A stretch of DNA of 64,000 bases, taken from NCBI GenBank assembly GCA_002286715.1, contig NSJX01000061.1:78422-142421 (forward strand), in the 5' to 3' direction. Position numbers and translations under genes: made by a program. The notes beneath the pieces were generated by a model. That model ran no database searches and was not told the DNA's origin. It saw only the letters and a program-made list of their open reading frames with translations. This stretch comes from Dentipellis sp. KUC8613. Its lineage: Eukaryota > Basidiomycota > Agaricomycetes > Russulales > Hericiaceae. This document shows positions 42,722-56,928 of this stretch, piece after piece (position 1 is the stretch's first letter; each line of letters starts with the position of its first letter).

Positions 42722-43421
42722 ATGGATCGCTTCGTCTTTCGTTACATTTCCTATCTTTTACTAGCAGCGGCTTCACTCTTGCCTCATGCCTACGCATGTA
42801 CGTCTCTTTCTCGCGGCTCTTGCTTCTGAGCTTACAGGGTTCTACAGACTTCAAGGTCACAGCACCGGTACAAGGTACACAATGGGTCAACGGCCAAACA
42901 TACCCGATGTCGTGGATCAAGGGCGTTATGGACGGTGTCGATACATTCGATATCGAGCTGTCGCGGTTGAGCAAGGGCGGACTGATGTTCGTGGCGAAAG
43001 ACGGTGCGCACGGTTGTCCACTACGCCCGTATCGTATCGCTCATACCCATTTCTCCACGTAGTCCCGTCAGTGACCGGCACGATCAACCTCGCAATACAA
43101 GACGTCCCACCCGCCGACGACTACTTCCTCCTCTTCCTCAACTCCACGCACGGCGTCATGTACGGGAACTCGCCCCAGTTCTCCATCCTCGACTCCGGCT
43201 CGTCAGGCAACTCGTCCAATCCCACACCCGAGGCCGCCAAGCCCACCGTCACGCTCAGCGGCGGCCCCAACCCCACCGCCGTCTTCGCAACGACGTTCCC
43301 GCCCAACGTCAACGGCGTCGTCGGCGGCTGGGACGCCATGCGCGGCTGGACCTCGCTCGTGCTGGGCCTCCTCAGCATCGTTACCCTCGGCATGGCCGGC
43401 GGAGCCCTCACCGTGCTCTAG
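42722..43421 (+). CDS. Kre9/Knh1-type Ser/Thr-rich GPI-anchored cell-wall protein
   Basis: Exons 42722-42797, 42848-43003 and 43063-43421 (phases 1 and 1) give 196 residues. Residues 1-25 are a signal peptide (YISYLLLAAASLLPHAYA). The mature start FKVTAPVQGTQWVNGQTYPM is the family signature: V-x-x-P-x-x-G, W, then G-x-x-Y-x-x-W. TINLAIQDVPPADDYFLLFL and GVMYGNSPQFSIL complete the beta-sandwich. A Ser/Asn/Pro/Thr-rich stalk precedes a hydrophobic tail (SLVLGLLSIVTLGMAGGAL), as needed for GPI attachment. Members of PF10342 occur in fungal walls; Kre9/Knh1 affect beta-1,6-glucan assembly. The role of this one is not known. All three junctions are supported by phase and by family alignment. Confidence 0.85.
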
Positions 43422-43904
43422 CCGGTGCTGTCCGTCATGATCATGCAGCGCATGGATGGGATCGGCTTTCGCGGCGTCGCGCGTTCGCACTCCACGGCAG
43501 CCACCTTTAGATTGGGCCTCTTGGTTTCACGGACTGTGTTGTATACAGGCGCATCGGGCATATGGACACTTACATGGGATCTTATTTTACGAACTACAGA
43601 TGTCTCCGTTGTCGTGCGTAGCGCCGGATGGCGTGGTAATGCTAATGGCTCGTATTTGCCATTTCTATTTCTACGCGTTTGCCCCGTCTGCGTTCACTGA
43701 TGGTCCGGGTTGTAGGGTCCTGTATTTCCTTTCCCGACAACGATGATACCCTTATGACAGGCGCACATATTAGAATCTGACATGTGCAGCGGCAGCGAGC
43801 GCTACTGTGTCGCCATGGACAGCGTGGTATGGTGTACATTGGTAAGTATATGGGTGCGTTTCTACAGTCAACTTCCAGAATCCAAATACCCAAGCAAAAA
43901 GACT
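43422..43904. other. Intergenic region between convergent genes
   Basis: About 0.48 kb between the GPI-protein stop and the stop of the first OYE gene. No gene is supported; both 3' UTRs are expected here. Confidence 0.5.
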
Positions 43905-45195
43905 CTACGCCTTCGCAGCCACGTCGGACGCGAAGGGGTAGTCCACGTATCCCAACGTAATATCTGCAGGGCGGGCATAGAACGTATTACGATCATACGG
44001 CGTCAAAGGGATCCCTTCACGGAAGCGTCGCGGCAGGTCGGGCTGACCATCACAGTCGCATCGTCAGCCAAACCAACTGCCTGCAGAGACAAAATCAACG
44101 CACGTTAGATATGAACATCCTCCCAATCGCAATCAGGCCGCCCTTCTCCTCCGCCGTCTGGATCGCGTCCTCGCGCGTGAAGCCCCCAGCCGCAATGAAC
44201 GGCCTGGGGCCCCAGATCTCGCGGAGGAAGTCGCTCGACTCGTGGTCCACCTTCTGGAGCTCGATGCCGTTGATGCGGGGCTCGATGACGTGGATGAATG
44301 CCAGGTCTGGCGTCGTGTCGCGGAGGCGGGTGACGAGCTCCCGGAACGTCGGAACTGGGTCGGGCATGCGCATACCTGGTCAACGGCAACCGGTAACCCA
44401 TGAGCATTGATCTATGCCATAGAAAGTTTGCGCACCTTGGAAGGGGTTCCAGGGGCTCAGCCTGATACCTGTCTTCTTTGCACCGATCGCCTCGGTCACG
44501 GCGCGGACCACCTCGAGGGCAAATCGGATGCGGTTTTCTACCGACCCGCCGTACTCGTCCGTGCGATCGTTGGTATTGGTCTGCAGGAACTGGTCGACGA
44601 GGTACCCGTTTGCGCCGTGGATCTCGACACCATCGAGGCCGGCCTTGTGGACTGCATTCGAGGCTGCAGTGGCGTACAGGCCCACGTAGTGCTTGATCTC
44701 CTCGCGGGAGAGGGGACGGGGAGTGCCCCGGTTGTCCAGCGGAATGCTTCCGGCGCCGACGTACTCGAGGCCGTCTTTCGCGAGCACGGAGGGCGTCGCA
44801 GCGCGGCCGAGTGCCCACAGTTGCATGTAGATGAAGGAGCCTTTCTCGTGGACGGCATCGGCGATCTAAAGCAAGAGATACTCGTGAGGTCCCTATACTC
44901 AACGCTGCGGGATCTGATCGTGACGCACCTTCTTCCAGCGCGCGATCTGCTCGTCTGTGTAGATGCCGGGGACATAGTCGTAGCCGCCGGCTTCGGGGGC
45001 TATGAACGTCGCCTCGGTGATGATTGCCGTTCCGGGTACACTGGCGCGCTGCGCGTAGTACTCGACGCCCACATCGGTGTGTTCGTGCGCCTCGTTGGCC
45101 CGGATCCGTGTCATCGGGGCCATGACGATGCGGTGCTGGAGGGTGACATCTCCGAACTGGATGGGCTGGAAGAGCTTTGGGGTGGTAGAGGACAT
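43905..45195 (-). CDS. Old Yellow Enzyme, tandem copy 1 (NAD(P)H:flavin ene-reductase)
   Basis: Exons in transcript order are 45195-44929, 44865-44436, 44375-44104 and 44042-43905, giving 368 residues. It starts [20 protein letters not shown], the classical OYE start. The flavin-contacting Thr is in APMTR. The substrate-binding His-Asn pair lies in [12 protein letters not shown] at about residues 171-182 (His172, Asn175), followed by the Tyr proton donor at about 177. [11 protein letters not shown] and GGFTREDA are the later FMN-binding blocks. The protein reduces activated C=C bonds of enones with FMN and NAD(P)H. Intron positions and exon lengths equal those of copy 2 for the first three exons (267, 430 and 272 nt). 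Both copies lie on the same strand as the reductase at 47740-51525. The gene is intact. Confidence 0.93.
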
Positions 45196-45758
45196 TGCGT
45201 TTTCTGTGCTGGAGAGCGAGTGTTAGAACTCAGGAAGCGTACCGCTGCTTGCATTTATGAGTCTGGCGTATCTGCTGACAGAAAACAGTTCATCCGGGCC
45301 CAAGGATCTACACTTCGAAGAAAACGCGACCGTGCGTCGGTCGTAGGCAATTGCGACGGCGAAGAGGGCGCTATGTGCGGCGGACGCGCGCCTTAGTAAC
45401 AAGGTTATCCGGAGAACGCCGATACAGGTCCTCGGCGATAGGGTCTATGGCGAACAAGTCATTCGTTACGCGCCGGATACATCGTAACAGTTGAGCTCGT
45501 TGTGTGGCAAGAGTCATCTCTAGCTGATCAACCAGGTACTCATTCTCTCTGTGTTGCTCATGACTTCAAGCGCCTCTACTGCAGCTGCTGCACGTAAGTC
45601 GATTTCTGACACTCACTGGAAACGTGAAGCTGACAACTCTAGCTGCGTCGGGTACTGCAGATCTTCAGGAATAGCTTGTGCCATAGCGTCGAAAGTGAGT
45701 ACAACAATATTGCGTTCTTCGAATCAAACCCCAGGAAGAAAGGAAGCGGAAACGGAAT
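45196..45758. other. Spacer between tandem OYE genes
   Basis: About 0.56 kb; promoter of copy 1 and 3' end of copy 2. A short plus-strand frame starting MTSSASTAAAA has no follow-up exon and was not annotated. Confidence 0.5.
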
Positions 45759-47068
<1,310 letters not shown>

Positions 47069-47739
47069 CCTGCGGCGAGGAGCGGAGGTATTCCAGAATT
47101 TGTTCCACGCGCTGCTCGCCTTTATCTATGCCGAACATCTGCTGACAAACATGTTTTCACCCAGGACTCATAGGAACGATACTGTCGTGCACCGGGGGAG
47201 CAGTCAGTGTGGCCGAGAATAGCGTCTCGTGCACATGCCTTAGTAACAGGGTTCGCAGGCAAGAGTGGGTGCGCGCTTTATCAACTCATGTCCTCGGCGA
47301 TATTATGCTCATCGAGAAGACCTATGGTGAATCGCTCGTTATGCATGCGTTCCTAGGGTGAGAAACCGTGCCCATAGCGGGGTCATTGTGATACTGTGGC
47401 TCAGGGTTAGAATGATCGTTGATGATAGAATCACTGCAGGTTCTCACCAGCTTTTCTTGCCCATGCTTTTCGAAAATTCACACAATCGGCAATACCACGT
47501 TCAAATTGGAATACTGTAATCGAGCATGCAGTTCTTGTCTGAGTGGCCTGTGACCATACCTGATAACCAGAGCAGTCGGCGGTGAGGATCATGTACTCAC
47601 CAAGCTGATGCGTTCCGACCGCAGCCCGTGAGCATACATATCGAGCCTTGCAGCAAGAATGGAACGCACGCTGGCAGCCTGGAAGCGTCAATCCGAGGAC
47701 CGCCATCGTCACAGCGATAACTTTCTGCCTCCATAGACC
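47069..47739. other. Spacer between OYE copy 2 and the A-T-R reductase
   Basis: About 0.67 kb with no supported gene. It should contain the OYE copy 2 promoter and the end of the reductase transcript. Confidence 0.5.
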
Positions 47740-50700
47740 TTAACATTCCAAATTCTCACAAGCACGCTCAACATACCGCCGTATGACCTCCTCTTCGACC
47801 ACGCACTCCACTAGGTCCCCTACAGCCTCCCTCGTCCGCGTCATCTCCATCTCCATCTCCATCTCCATCTCCTTGCGCCCCTCCGTACCAGTTCGGAAGA
47901 TATTCTCATAAAACTCCAACAATTTCGCTGCAGGGACATTGGCGCCTTGTTCTGCGAGACGAAGCCACTCGTCTGCACCAACGGGCTGTATGCGCGCGTC
48001 ATATTCTTTAACGGCATGCACGACTTGCAGCCAAGGAGTCGTGAGGGCGTTTTGGAGGTTATAGAACGCCAAAGCAGGGTAAGCGTTGGCATCCCGAGGT
48101 GCCGCGACGATCTCGCACAGCGCACGCGCAGCGATGTCGACCGGCAGCCATCTCACATCCTATCGTTATCACGACGCATCAAGTTCCATCCTGGATCGAG
48201 CAAACGGGGCTGAGAAGCACGTACCGCCAGCCCCTCTGGGACCGCCCGCATCATCAGACAGGACCGGAACAGGATGGGGATGTACTCCGTCTGCGTCCAT
48301 CTCCCGTCTTTGCTGTCCCCTGATAGCTGGCCGACCCTCACCACTGACGCCCGCAGTCCCTTCCGCGCAGCTGCTTCGAGGATCTTCTCTGCTGCGTACT
48401 TCGACTGCGCGTAGCCCTGCTCGAGCGCGTCCGTCGGGGCGTCGAGGGCTGCTTCCGGTATACAGCCAGAGCGTGCGGATGCAGCTGAGATGGAGGATAG
48501 GAAGACCAACGAAGCAGAGTTGAAGAGAGCGAGATCGATGATATTTCGCAGGCCGGCGAGATACGGGCGGAAGGCGTGCAGGTGGAGATTGAAGTTGAGG
48601 TGCCAGGCGATGTGGACTATATGCGTCGCTTCGCGGCAGAGCTGGTCGTACGTATCCCAGGTGAGACCCAGGTGCTCTTTGCCCAAATCTACCTCCAGCA
48701 GGACCACACGACCAGAAGCGATAGCTTCGGCGAGTACCGCGTAATCCAGGCCTTTCTCTCGGAAGACTGTCTCGTGTCGGTCAGCTGGAGAACCCGATGT
48801 GGACGTCCGAGCGAGCAGGTAGATCTTGTCGACGTCCTGTCTCTTAAGGACGTCCGACAGGAAGTGCGAGCCTAGCGAGCCCGTGGTGCCTGTAATTGCA
48901 TATACAGCTCTCCTCGACGAAGATTCGGTACCCATGTTGCCCGTCGGGGGAAAGCCTTGGCTGAACTCGGCGATCATAGACTCGACCAGTTCCGCGCTGC
49001 CAACCTCAGGCTCCAGCTCGGTGCCAGCCAGCCCCGTAGAGCCCCGGAGCGCGGTGCGCAGATATCTTGCCAGAGCCGAGACACTCGGGTGTGCGTAGAC
49101 CACGTTCCTCGGCACGGCGCAGGTGCAAGCTGACCGTTTCAACGCATGCACAAGTGCGGCCCGCACCTGGATCGCGAGCAGCGAGTCCAATCCCGCCTCG
49201 AACAGATCCCGCTCGTCTTCGATAGTGTCGACAGAAAGCACGCGCGTAGCAATTGCGCGAATATGCGTCGTTAACTCCGAGAGGTCGTCGGTGAGTCCCG
49301 ACGGCGGGATGGAGACCCCCAGGGCGTCAGACGCGGAGGTTTCTAGGGCGCGGTAGGCCTCATCGATTTCGTCCCTGTACGCATCGAGGACCAGCTTCGT
49401 TCTGAGTGTGCCCTTATCGGTGAACGGGAATGGCTTCGCGGGGTCTTCGACGAGGACGAGGGGACGGAGGAGGCGGGAGTGTTGTGGGAGGGCGGGGTTC
49501 ACTTCGTGGGTGATGTGTGGCCAGATGGAGTCGATGTAGGATGCGATGAGGAGAGGTGTGTGTGACTGGAGAGGTGTGGAAGGTTTGAGGATCACGCCGT
49601 TGGAGGAGCGGCCGGTACCGAAGACTACGGCGTGGGCGATTGAGGGGTGCTGGCAGAGCAGGTGCTCTTCGAGGACAAACTTCAGCTGGCTGAATCTGTT
49701 CGTACGAGAGGAAGGACGTACGAAGCGCCTTGTTGTCCGTCTTCTCGCCATTGCTCAGGACGGTCTGCAACACGAAGTGAAGTTATGATTGTCAGCATTG
49801 CCCGCGCGAACGAGCTTGCCGCGAATGAACTGCAGGACGAACCACATCGTCCATCCTCCCCATATGTCTCCACCAGCCCTTCTTCGCCGGATCCGGATGC
49901 TGGATCCACAAATCGTTCGTCGCGAACCCGCGTGGGCTCTGATGGTTGAAGACGCAGGGCTCGCCTTTGCCTGGCTGCTCACCGGTACAGTCAGCAAGCC
50001 GCCACCCGCGATTTGAGCCGGGTGTGAACACTGACGAGGACGATCAACTCCTTCACAGTGCCATGCGCGTCTACAGGCCGGAAATGGAAACGATACTGGG
50101 ACTCGGCGAAGCGCATATACGCCCAGTCCGCCTCTATACTTGCCGCGTCGTACGCGAACGTCGTGATAGGACCTAGTTCTGTCCTGGCGCGATAGCACGC
50201 CGTCAGCTTATAGCCTTCGAAGACGGATAGCGACATACATGCCGTATCCTGGTACAAGCCTCACGCCTGCTCCGCACAGCGCATCGCCTGCGTCCTTGCG
50301 CAACGGGGCGCCGGCAAAAAGCAGGATGTGCACGGCTTTGAATATCTATGCAGTCGACGCCGTCGGCGTTATGACTCTGGATGTGTGCGGACGGCTGTAT
50401 GCGCACCTTGAGACCTTCCTCGCGATACTCGCCATCCAAAATATCCTCCACGATGCTCGGGGCCAAGAACAGATCGACCTCTTCCAGCGGGAAGTGCCGC
50501 AGGTGTCGCACAGTGGACGTGGCAGATGGATGGTGGTGCGTCTCGAAGAAGGTGGAGGCGCCGCCTTGGCTGAAGAGCGTCGTGAGCATCATGAACAGAC
50601 CTGCGACCTGCGCATATATGTGCATACGCAGAACGGTATGAGGATAAGGCCGAAGAGGAAAACAAAAAGAAGACGACGGACGTGGAATAGAGGCAGAGGG

Positions 50701-51525
50701 CTATACACGATCTTGCCCATGGACGAAATGCGCGAGTGGTGGAGCGCTTCGCATGCGGCGAGCGCATTCGTGTGCGTCCAGGGCACGATCTTCGGGTGGC
50801 CTGGTGGGGGGTTCGATGGAATCGGCTGTAGGAAGGGCACCATCTGCGTACCTGTAGAGCCTGACGTGTGGAGATACACGAACGGCTGCTGCGCTTCCTC
50901 TTGGAGGGACTGCGTGTCTTCGTCCGCATGGACATGCTCTTGCGGAATCTGGATGGAGTTCAGGCGGCTGTTAGGCGAAAAGGACTCGTCTCTGCCTATG
51001 TGGACGATGCGGTAGCTGCTCTCTGACAGATCTGTTAAGAGGGTCTGGAATCCATCGTCTACGAAGAGAACCCTGCAGTCGACGGAATGCAGGAGGCGGT
51101 CGATCGCCGGGGCGGGATTGCGCGGGGAGACGAGCAAGACCTTCGTCTTGTGTCAGTTTTGTTCGGGCGCGTATATGTAGCTTGGGACGTACCGTCCATC
51201 GCAGCATGATCATCGCAAAGAGGCTCACGACATAGGCGTAGTCGTTCTTTGCGAGCAGGGCGACGGTGAACTGTGGCTGGCCGAGCTCGCGCGGGCTTGC
51301 ACCGCTGGCTTCGAGGATGAATTGGGCGCGGTGGCGCACGGCGGAAAGGAAATGCTCCCAGGTGATGGGTGTGCGGTGTATGTCGGAATGAGCGCCGGTG
51401 TCGTTGAGGACAAAGGCCACGGTACGCTGGAGGTAGGCATTGGCGACGCGTTGGATATACTCTGGAAGAGGAAGAGCAGGGCTGAATGGGATGGGGACAA
51501 ATGGGGGCCGGGAGTCAGACGGCAT
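47740..51525 (-). CDS. NRPS-like adenylation-thiolation-reductase enzyme
   Basis: Exons in transcript order are 51525-51193, 51146-50852, 50800-50682, 50607-50415, 50335-50239, 50183-50036, 49974-49843, 49764-49729, 49685-48225 and 48159-47740, giving 1,077 residues in consistent phase. Adenylation domain: TSGSTGHPK (about 204-212), GYGMTELGP and RGFATNDLW, then DDVTVLSNGEKTDN. Thiolation domain: DLFEAGLDSLLA with the phosphopantetheine Ser at about 619. Reductase domain: AITGTTGSLGSHFL (716-727, NADPH site) and YAQSKYAAE (YxxxK catalysis). Such enzymes activate a carboxylic acid, hold it as a thioester and release it as aldehyde or alcohol. The substrate is unknown and there is no condensation domain. 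The intron 49686-49728 must start with GC rather than GT. A hexanucleotide run in the last exon encodes MEMEMEMEM. Confidence 0.9.
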
Positions 51526-52940
51526 GCTGGAGAGGATCAGTGCGCGCTGAGGGAACACTGAGAATGAACATTGCAGTATATATGCGCAGGGTATGGAAGA
51601 TCCGAGTCTTCGAGATGGCTGGCCTGTGAAACGTCCGCTAGAGGAAGGACGTTGAATAAAACCTAGACACCCCATGAACCCGCCAAGTGTCGCATACGGA
51701 GCATGTACATCTCCTCGCATGAATGAAGGATGTACATTACCACGATGGCCCGACGGCTGATGTGTGGCACGATCTGATAGTCGAATGGAATGCCCACCAA
51801 GACGAACATTGGCTCGCATATGTGCAGATCCAGGCTCTCATACTGAGCCCGTCAATGCGAAATAGCTTATTCGACTTGTCGGTGGCAGCGCCTGATGGAG
51901 AAGATGGGTTTTGCGACAAGCGTGGTATGGGCACCATGTGGAAGCTGGAGGAGGTCGATTGTTAGCGCTTTGGCTGTCAACGTGGGGTATGAACAGCTTG
52001 GATGCAAGTTTCGCCAACCTCAGACGAAGCGAATGCTTTCAAACAGAACATTCCACAGCCACGAAAGTTCTGTGAACGAAAGATCGAAGTGCATATATCT
52101 ACTCGATTGCATGACCGGTGTCAGAATTGTGAGGGAGATGCCGCAGATACGCGACGGGCTCTTCACGAGCTGAGAAACTCGTCGTAGATGGAGAATGGTA
52201 GACAAGGAAGGGATGTACAGTGAGGAGCACGCGCAGCAGCAGACGAGGTAGCGACTCTCGGGGGGAAAGAGCCCCCTGTCACCATCGTGACAAACGTCAA
52301 TTCGCGACATTGGCCGACTTCGTCCGAAGCATGTCCGATACTTCGGGAAGAGTCGAAATTTGACAAAAAAAAATCGCCGCGCTATGAGAGCCCTTTGCTA
52401 CACCTCAGATTGAGCTCGAAAGGTCAGAGACAGATTGGATGCAGTAAGGAACTGTAGCAACGAGCCAGTCCAAGTTAGCAAACACAGAGACAGGTCGCCT
52501 GACCGCGGCAACTCTGCATGAGTGGCCGTCGTCAAGGGCGATAAGGCGAAGAACACAACACGACGGAAGTTCTCCAACTGATGAGGCTAGTGGCGGCTAA
52601 CTTGCAATAGCCAAAAGAGATGACTGACCTGTAGACCATCGAGCTCGAGCTCGCTGTATAGCTCCTAAACGAGACGAACGTCCGCAATTTGGCTGAAATG
52701 CAGGCACGCTGGGGAATGGGTTCACATGTTGGGCGCGTCGAGAGGGATCAGAAAGACGATTGAAGCCCTGTAGAGCGCGGACAAGGGCGTCGAAAGGGGA
52801 CTGAGGCGGGAAGAAGAGACCATTTGAAGCTGCTTTGTCATTTGAGATGTTGTGGCATGTTTGGAGGGGGATAATTGGGAGAGAGACTTTGAGAGAGAGT
52901 CCACAAGTCGGCTTGCTTCTCCTCCTCCTCCTTCCCGCCC
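51526..52940. other. Divergent intergenic region upstream of the reductase and SET3-like genes
   Basis: About 1.4 kb. It holds the reductase TATA box and presumably the SET3 promoter, with a pyrimidine-rich stretch (cttctcctcctcctcc) just before the SET3 start. No gene is supported. Confidence 0.5.
51577..51583 (-). promoter_or_regulatory. TATA box of the A-T-R reductase
   Basis: TATATAC on the minus strand lies about 52 bases upstream of the ATG at 51525. Confidence 0.4.
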
Positions 52941-55900
52941 ATGAAAAACGATGCGACAGAGGCAGCACTCGGTCTCCTTGGGCTTCACGCCGACAACGCC
53001 GTCTTCCCCACCATCCCCCTCAAGCGCCCCGCCCCCGACGACGACAGCGCCCACAGCTCAGACTCGATCAACTGCATCTGCGGCTTCAATTTCGACGACG
53101 GCTTCTCCATCGCCTGCGACGACTGCTCGCGCTGGTGCCACGCCGCCTGCTTCGACATTGTTCCAGGCGGGATTCCCGACCGCTGGAGCTGTTGGGTCTG
53201 TGCGCCTCGCCCGGTCGACCGCGAGCGCGCCGTGAAGAAGCAGAGGGATCGACAGCGGGCTGCTCGTGCAGAGGTTGACAGGCGAAGGCGCCAGAACAGC
53301 CCGGGCGTCGACCGCAAGCAAAACCGCAAGGCCGCTGCACCTGCACCAGACTCCAACGCTAAGCGCAAACGCCGCGCCTCAGTCAATGTCAATGGTCTCC
53401 AGCAACAACAACAGCAACAACAACCGCAACCGCCATCACATCCACATCCTCCCCAGAACTACCAGTCTCACCCGTCAACCCCCGTCGAGGACGAGCTTGT
53501 TAACATCGACGAGCCCTGGACACACAGCTATGTCCCCATCGCCAAAAACATCGTCCCTCACCAGGAGGCTCGCGACCGTCTGCGCCGCCAAGCCCAGCAC
53601 TGGCGTGGTGTGACCGCCCTCCAGTCCTCCCCACCTCCCATGTCCCCCTTTGACACGACACCTATTCGCGTGAGCTGCATCCCCGACTCCCCGCAGACCA
53701 CCCTCCATCCGCTCGCGCATACCGCCGCTCACCCCCTCTTCTCGTCCAACATGAACCCCTCCGTATGTCCCCCCTCCTATTCTGTACATACCACCCATCC
53801 CATCCCCTCGTCGAAGCTCATCACTCCCTATACGTCTACCATCATCCCCTCCTCCGCCTACCTCGCCGACCCCCTGAATGCCTATGCGCATTATGGCATG
53901 CCGAAGCCCTTCGTCCACCTCTTCGGTCCCCCGCTCGACGTCGCCCTCGACGCCCGCATCACCGGAAACGAGGCCCGCTTTGTGCGCAGCGGATGCCGAC
54001 CAAACGCCGTCCTTCGTCCAGTCATCTGCCCGTCCCGGAAGAAGCCGCGCCCCGTCACCGCCGACGAAGACGACGACGAGACCCTCACTTTCGGCGTTTT
54101 TGCTCTGCGCGATTTGAAGGAGAATGAGGAGGTTGTGCTGGGCTGGGAGTGGGACGATGGGAACGCAGTCCATTGTCTCCCTGCGCTTATCGAGGCCCCG
54201 CATCTATTCCCGTACGTCTGGCCGCCCTCCATTCCTCGCACCCCGTGCTCAGTCCTTTCCAGACCGCACCAGGTTCACCACATTCGCAACCAGATGACCT
54301 CCATGCTGCACGCGCTCAGCTCGACGTTCACCACTTGCGCGTGCGGGTCCAAGGCCAAGGACTGCGCGCTCTCGCTCATGGCCGCCTTCGTCGACGGCGA
54401 GCTGCCCGACTACTCCCAGCACGCACCGCCGCCCGCCAAGGTCGACGTCGGGCCGCTCGTCGGTGCAGAGAGGGGCTTCCGGACGCAGGAGAAGGCGCCC
54501 TGCAGCGGCGGCATGAACGGTGTCGAGATGGTCCCCCCGGCGTCGACCGTGCTCAGCGATCGATGCAACACTGTCGATACGCCCGTCTCATCTGCGCAGC
54601 ACCAGCGCCTCAAGCTCTCTGCACTGCCGGAGCTCAAGCTCACGCCACCTGTGTTGCCGAAGAGGGACCGAAAGGGGAAGAGCCGGGCGGATCGTGAGTC
54701 CTATCTGAGGCATGATACCGGCGTGTGCTCACTCAATGGATGCCCTTCAGCTGTGTCCGCTATCGAAGAGCCGGTGCAACCATCACGACGTGAGTCCCCC
54801 CGTCGCCTTTCAATTGAATTCAGGTCTGATATGTGGTGCAGGCTCAGCGATCAGCCCCTCCAGCCGTCGCCGGCGCCGCGTCACGATCGACTCGTCGCCC
54901 CATCGCTCGCCGTCTCCCGATGGCGTCGACGAGGACAAGATGCCGCCCAAGATGCGCAAGCGTTGGATCCACCGCAGCTCCGAGGCCCTGCGCGCCGTGT
55001 CCAGCTCGGCGTCGCCCAGCGGGAGTGTAGTCAGTTTAGGGAGCGCCATCAGTGCGGGAGAGGGCGAGAAGATGGACGTCGATCATGTTCCGCCAGGTGC
55101 GTCCTCCCAGTCATCGAGCCCCTGTACACGCTAAGCTGACTCGATGCGCACAGATTTCAAAGACATGCCTCCGCCGCCCATGCCAGCCGCGCTGGATCCC
55201 ACCACGGTCTCCTCCAACTCGTCCCACGCCAACTCGCCACGCTTCATCAGCAACCGCCGCCTCACCGCCTCGCCCGACTCGCAGATATCGCCGTCCCCGT
55301 CTACGCCTTTTGCTAATTTGTCTCTGCTCTCGCCGCTCGTTCCCGGACCCCCGCACCTTTTCCAGCCGCACGACGCCTCGCCGCCACCGCTTTCTTCGCC
55401 TTCGGTTTCTCCTAACTTATCCACTTTCACTTCTTCCACTTCCGTTGCTTTGGAGTCTCCCGTTGCGGGCAAGGGTAAGGGTGTGGGCGCAGGTGGTAAG
55501 GACGAGGATCATGTGATGCAGGACGTGGAGGGCGTGGAGGATGTGCAGATGCAGGTGGATGAAGAACAGCAGGATGCCGCACAGCCTGAGGAACAGCCTG
55601 CGCGGCCCCCGGAACCTCAGCCGTCGGGCGAAGCGTCGCCGCAGTCGCTCACCGCGGTCACGCCCTTCTCACGACGTACCCCGCGCCTAGCTTCACCTCC
55701 GCCAGAGCCGCGTTCGCCACCGTCCCCACATTTCGACAGCGAGCCGACATCGCCGTCGGCGCCGCCGCCGAGTGACGAGCCCGCCCCCCCCCCACGTGCA
55801 GAACCACCCGCCCCCGCGCCCGAATCCGAACCTGAACCCGAGCCTGCGCCCGAACCTGAACCTGCACCTGCACCTCCGCCCGAGCCGCCCGCACCGCCGA

Positions 55901-56928
55901 AGGTCAAGATGTCCCTCAAGGACTTTGCGCTGCGCAAGAAGAAGCAGCGCGAGGAGGAGCTTGCGAAGGCTGGTGCGGTTTCGGTGGAGTCGCCGGCGAG
56001 TCAGCCGGCGGAGCTGCCTGCGAGTGCGAACTTGCCTGAGCCTGCTTCAGACGGTGCGGAGAGTGGGAAGCCAACCGTTGAGGTGAACGGTGGTGATGCT
56101 GGGAAGGGTGAGGAGGGTCCGCGGGTGAATGGAGAGATTTTGGGTGAGCAGTCGCTGGACACTCAGTCTCATGTGCAGGAGAGTGGGAACGCGAGTGCAG
56201 AGTCACAGCAGCCGGTCGTCGAGGCCCTCGATGCTCCGCCTTCGCTGCAAGCTAAGATCGAGCTTGTCGAGTCTTCTCCATCAGAGTATTCCACGGCTCC
56301 GGCTCCGGTGGAACTGCCACCACCGCCGCCCCCGCCATCATCACCTCCTGCGCCTCCTGCAGACTCGACGCCGGCAGAGCCACTACTGCCGCCGCCACCG
56401 TCGCCGCCGCCGCCAGTCCGAGAGTCGGCAAGTCCTGTGCGGCGCGCGCCTTCGGCAAATGAGGATGGGGAAATCATGTCGTCTTCGGTGCCGGGTCCTT
56501 CCACCCCTACGAGCGTCGCCGCCGCCGCTCCCACCCCCGCCCCTCCTCGGCAGCCCGCAGCCCTTGCTCTCGCTGCTGCCAGTTCGCTGGCCCCACCAAC
56601 ACAACCGCGACACTTCAATAACTCGAATGCAGTGGCTCCCGGGAGCGCACCGTCTTCGCCCCCACGGCGCGCCTCAATCCCTTCCATTCCCTCAGCGGCG
56701 ATGCGCGCTGCGCGCCCACTGCCGAGTGGGCCTCGTGCGCTGCGCGCGAGTTTGCATTTACCGCCAACGCTGCCATCGCGCGCGTTCTCGGGGAGCGGCA
56801 TCCCGCGCGGGCCCTCTGCTGATCGCGAGCGCAAGGACTGGGAACAGCGTGAGAGCCAACGTGGGTGGGTGTCGACGAGTGCGCCGAGGGGTCCTAGTCG
56901 TGGGCCGGGTGGCGGATGGGGGAGGTAA
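52941..56928 (+). CDS. SET3: Set3-like PHD finger and SET domain chromatin protein
   Basis: Exons 52941-54211, 54263-54693, 54751-54789, 54842-55096 and 55154-56928 (phases 2, 1, 1, 1) give 1,256 residues. A PHD finger spans residues about 45-87 (CICGFNFDDGFSIACDDCSR, then RWSCWVC), with all eight metal ligands visible. A basic/poly-Gln linker follows. The SET domain has AYLADPLNAYAHYGMPKPFV, ARFVRSGCRPNAVLRP, TFGVFALRDLKENEEVVLGW and EWDDGNAVHCLPALIEAP. Yeast Set3 is the scaffold of a histone deacetylase complex and binds H3K4me2 through PHD; its SET domain has no proven methyltransferase activity. The same role is inferred here. The last 590 residues are Pro/Glu/Ala-rich and disordered, with a conserved block KVKMSLKDFALRKKKQREEE. 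Intron 1 is 51 bp, in frame and stop-free. Confidence 0.85.

Noticed and set aside
44407..45396. 329-codon plus-strand frame over OYE copy 1 and a 380-codon frame at 45551-46693 over copy 2
   Set aside because: Antisense to spliced OYE exons that have complete active-site motifs.
50239..51015. 258-codon plus-strand frame
   Set aside because: Antisense to adenylation-domain exons of the reductase.
56169..56834. Gly/Ala/Ser-rich minus-strand frame over the SET3 tail
   Set aside because: Shadow of Pro/Ala-rich codons in a GC-rich region.
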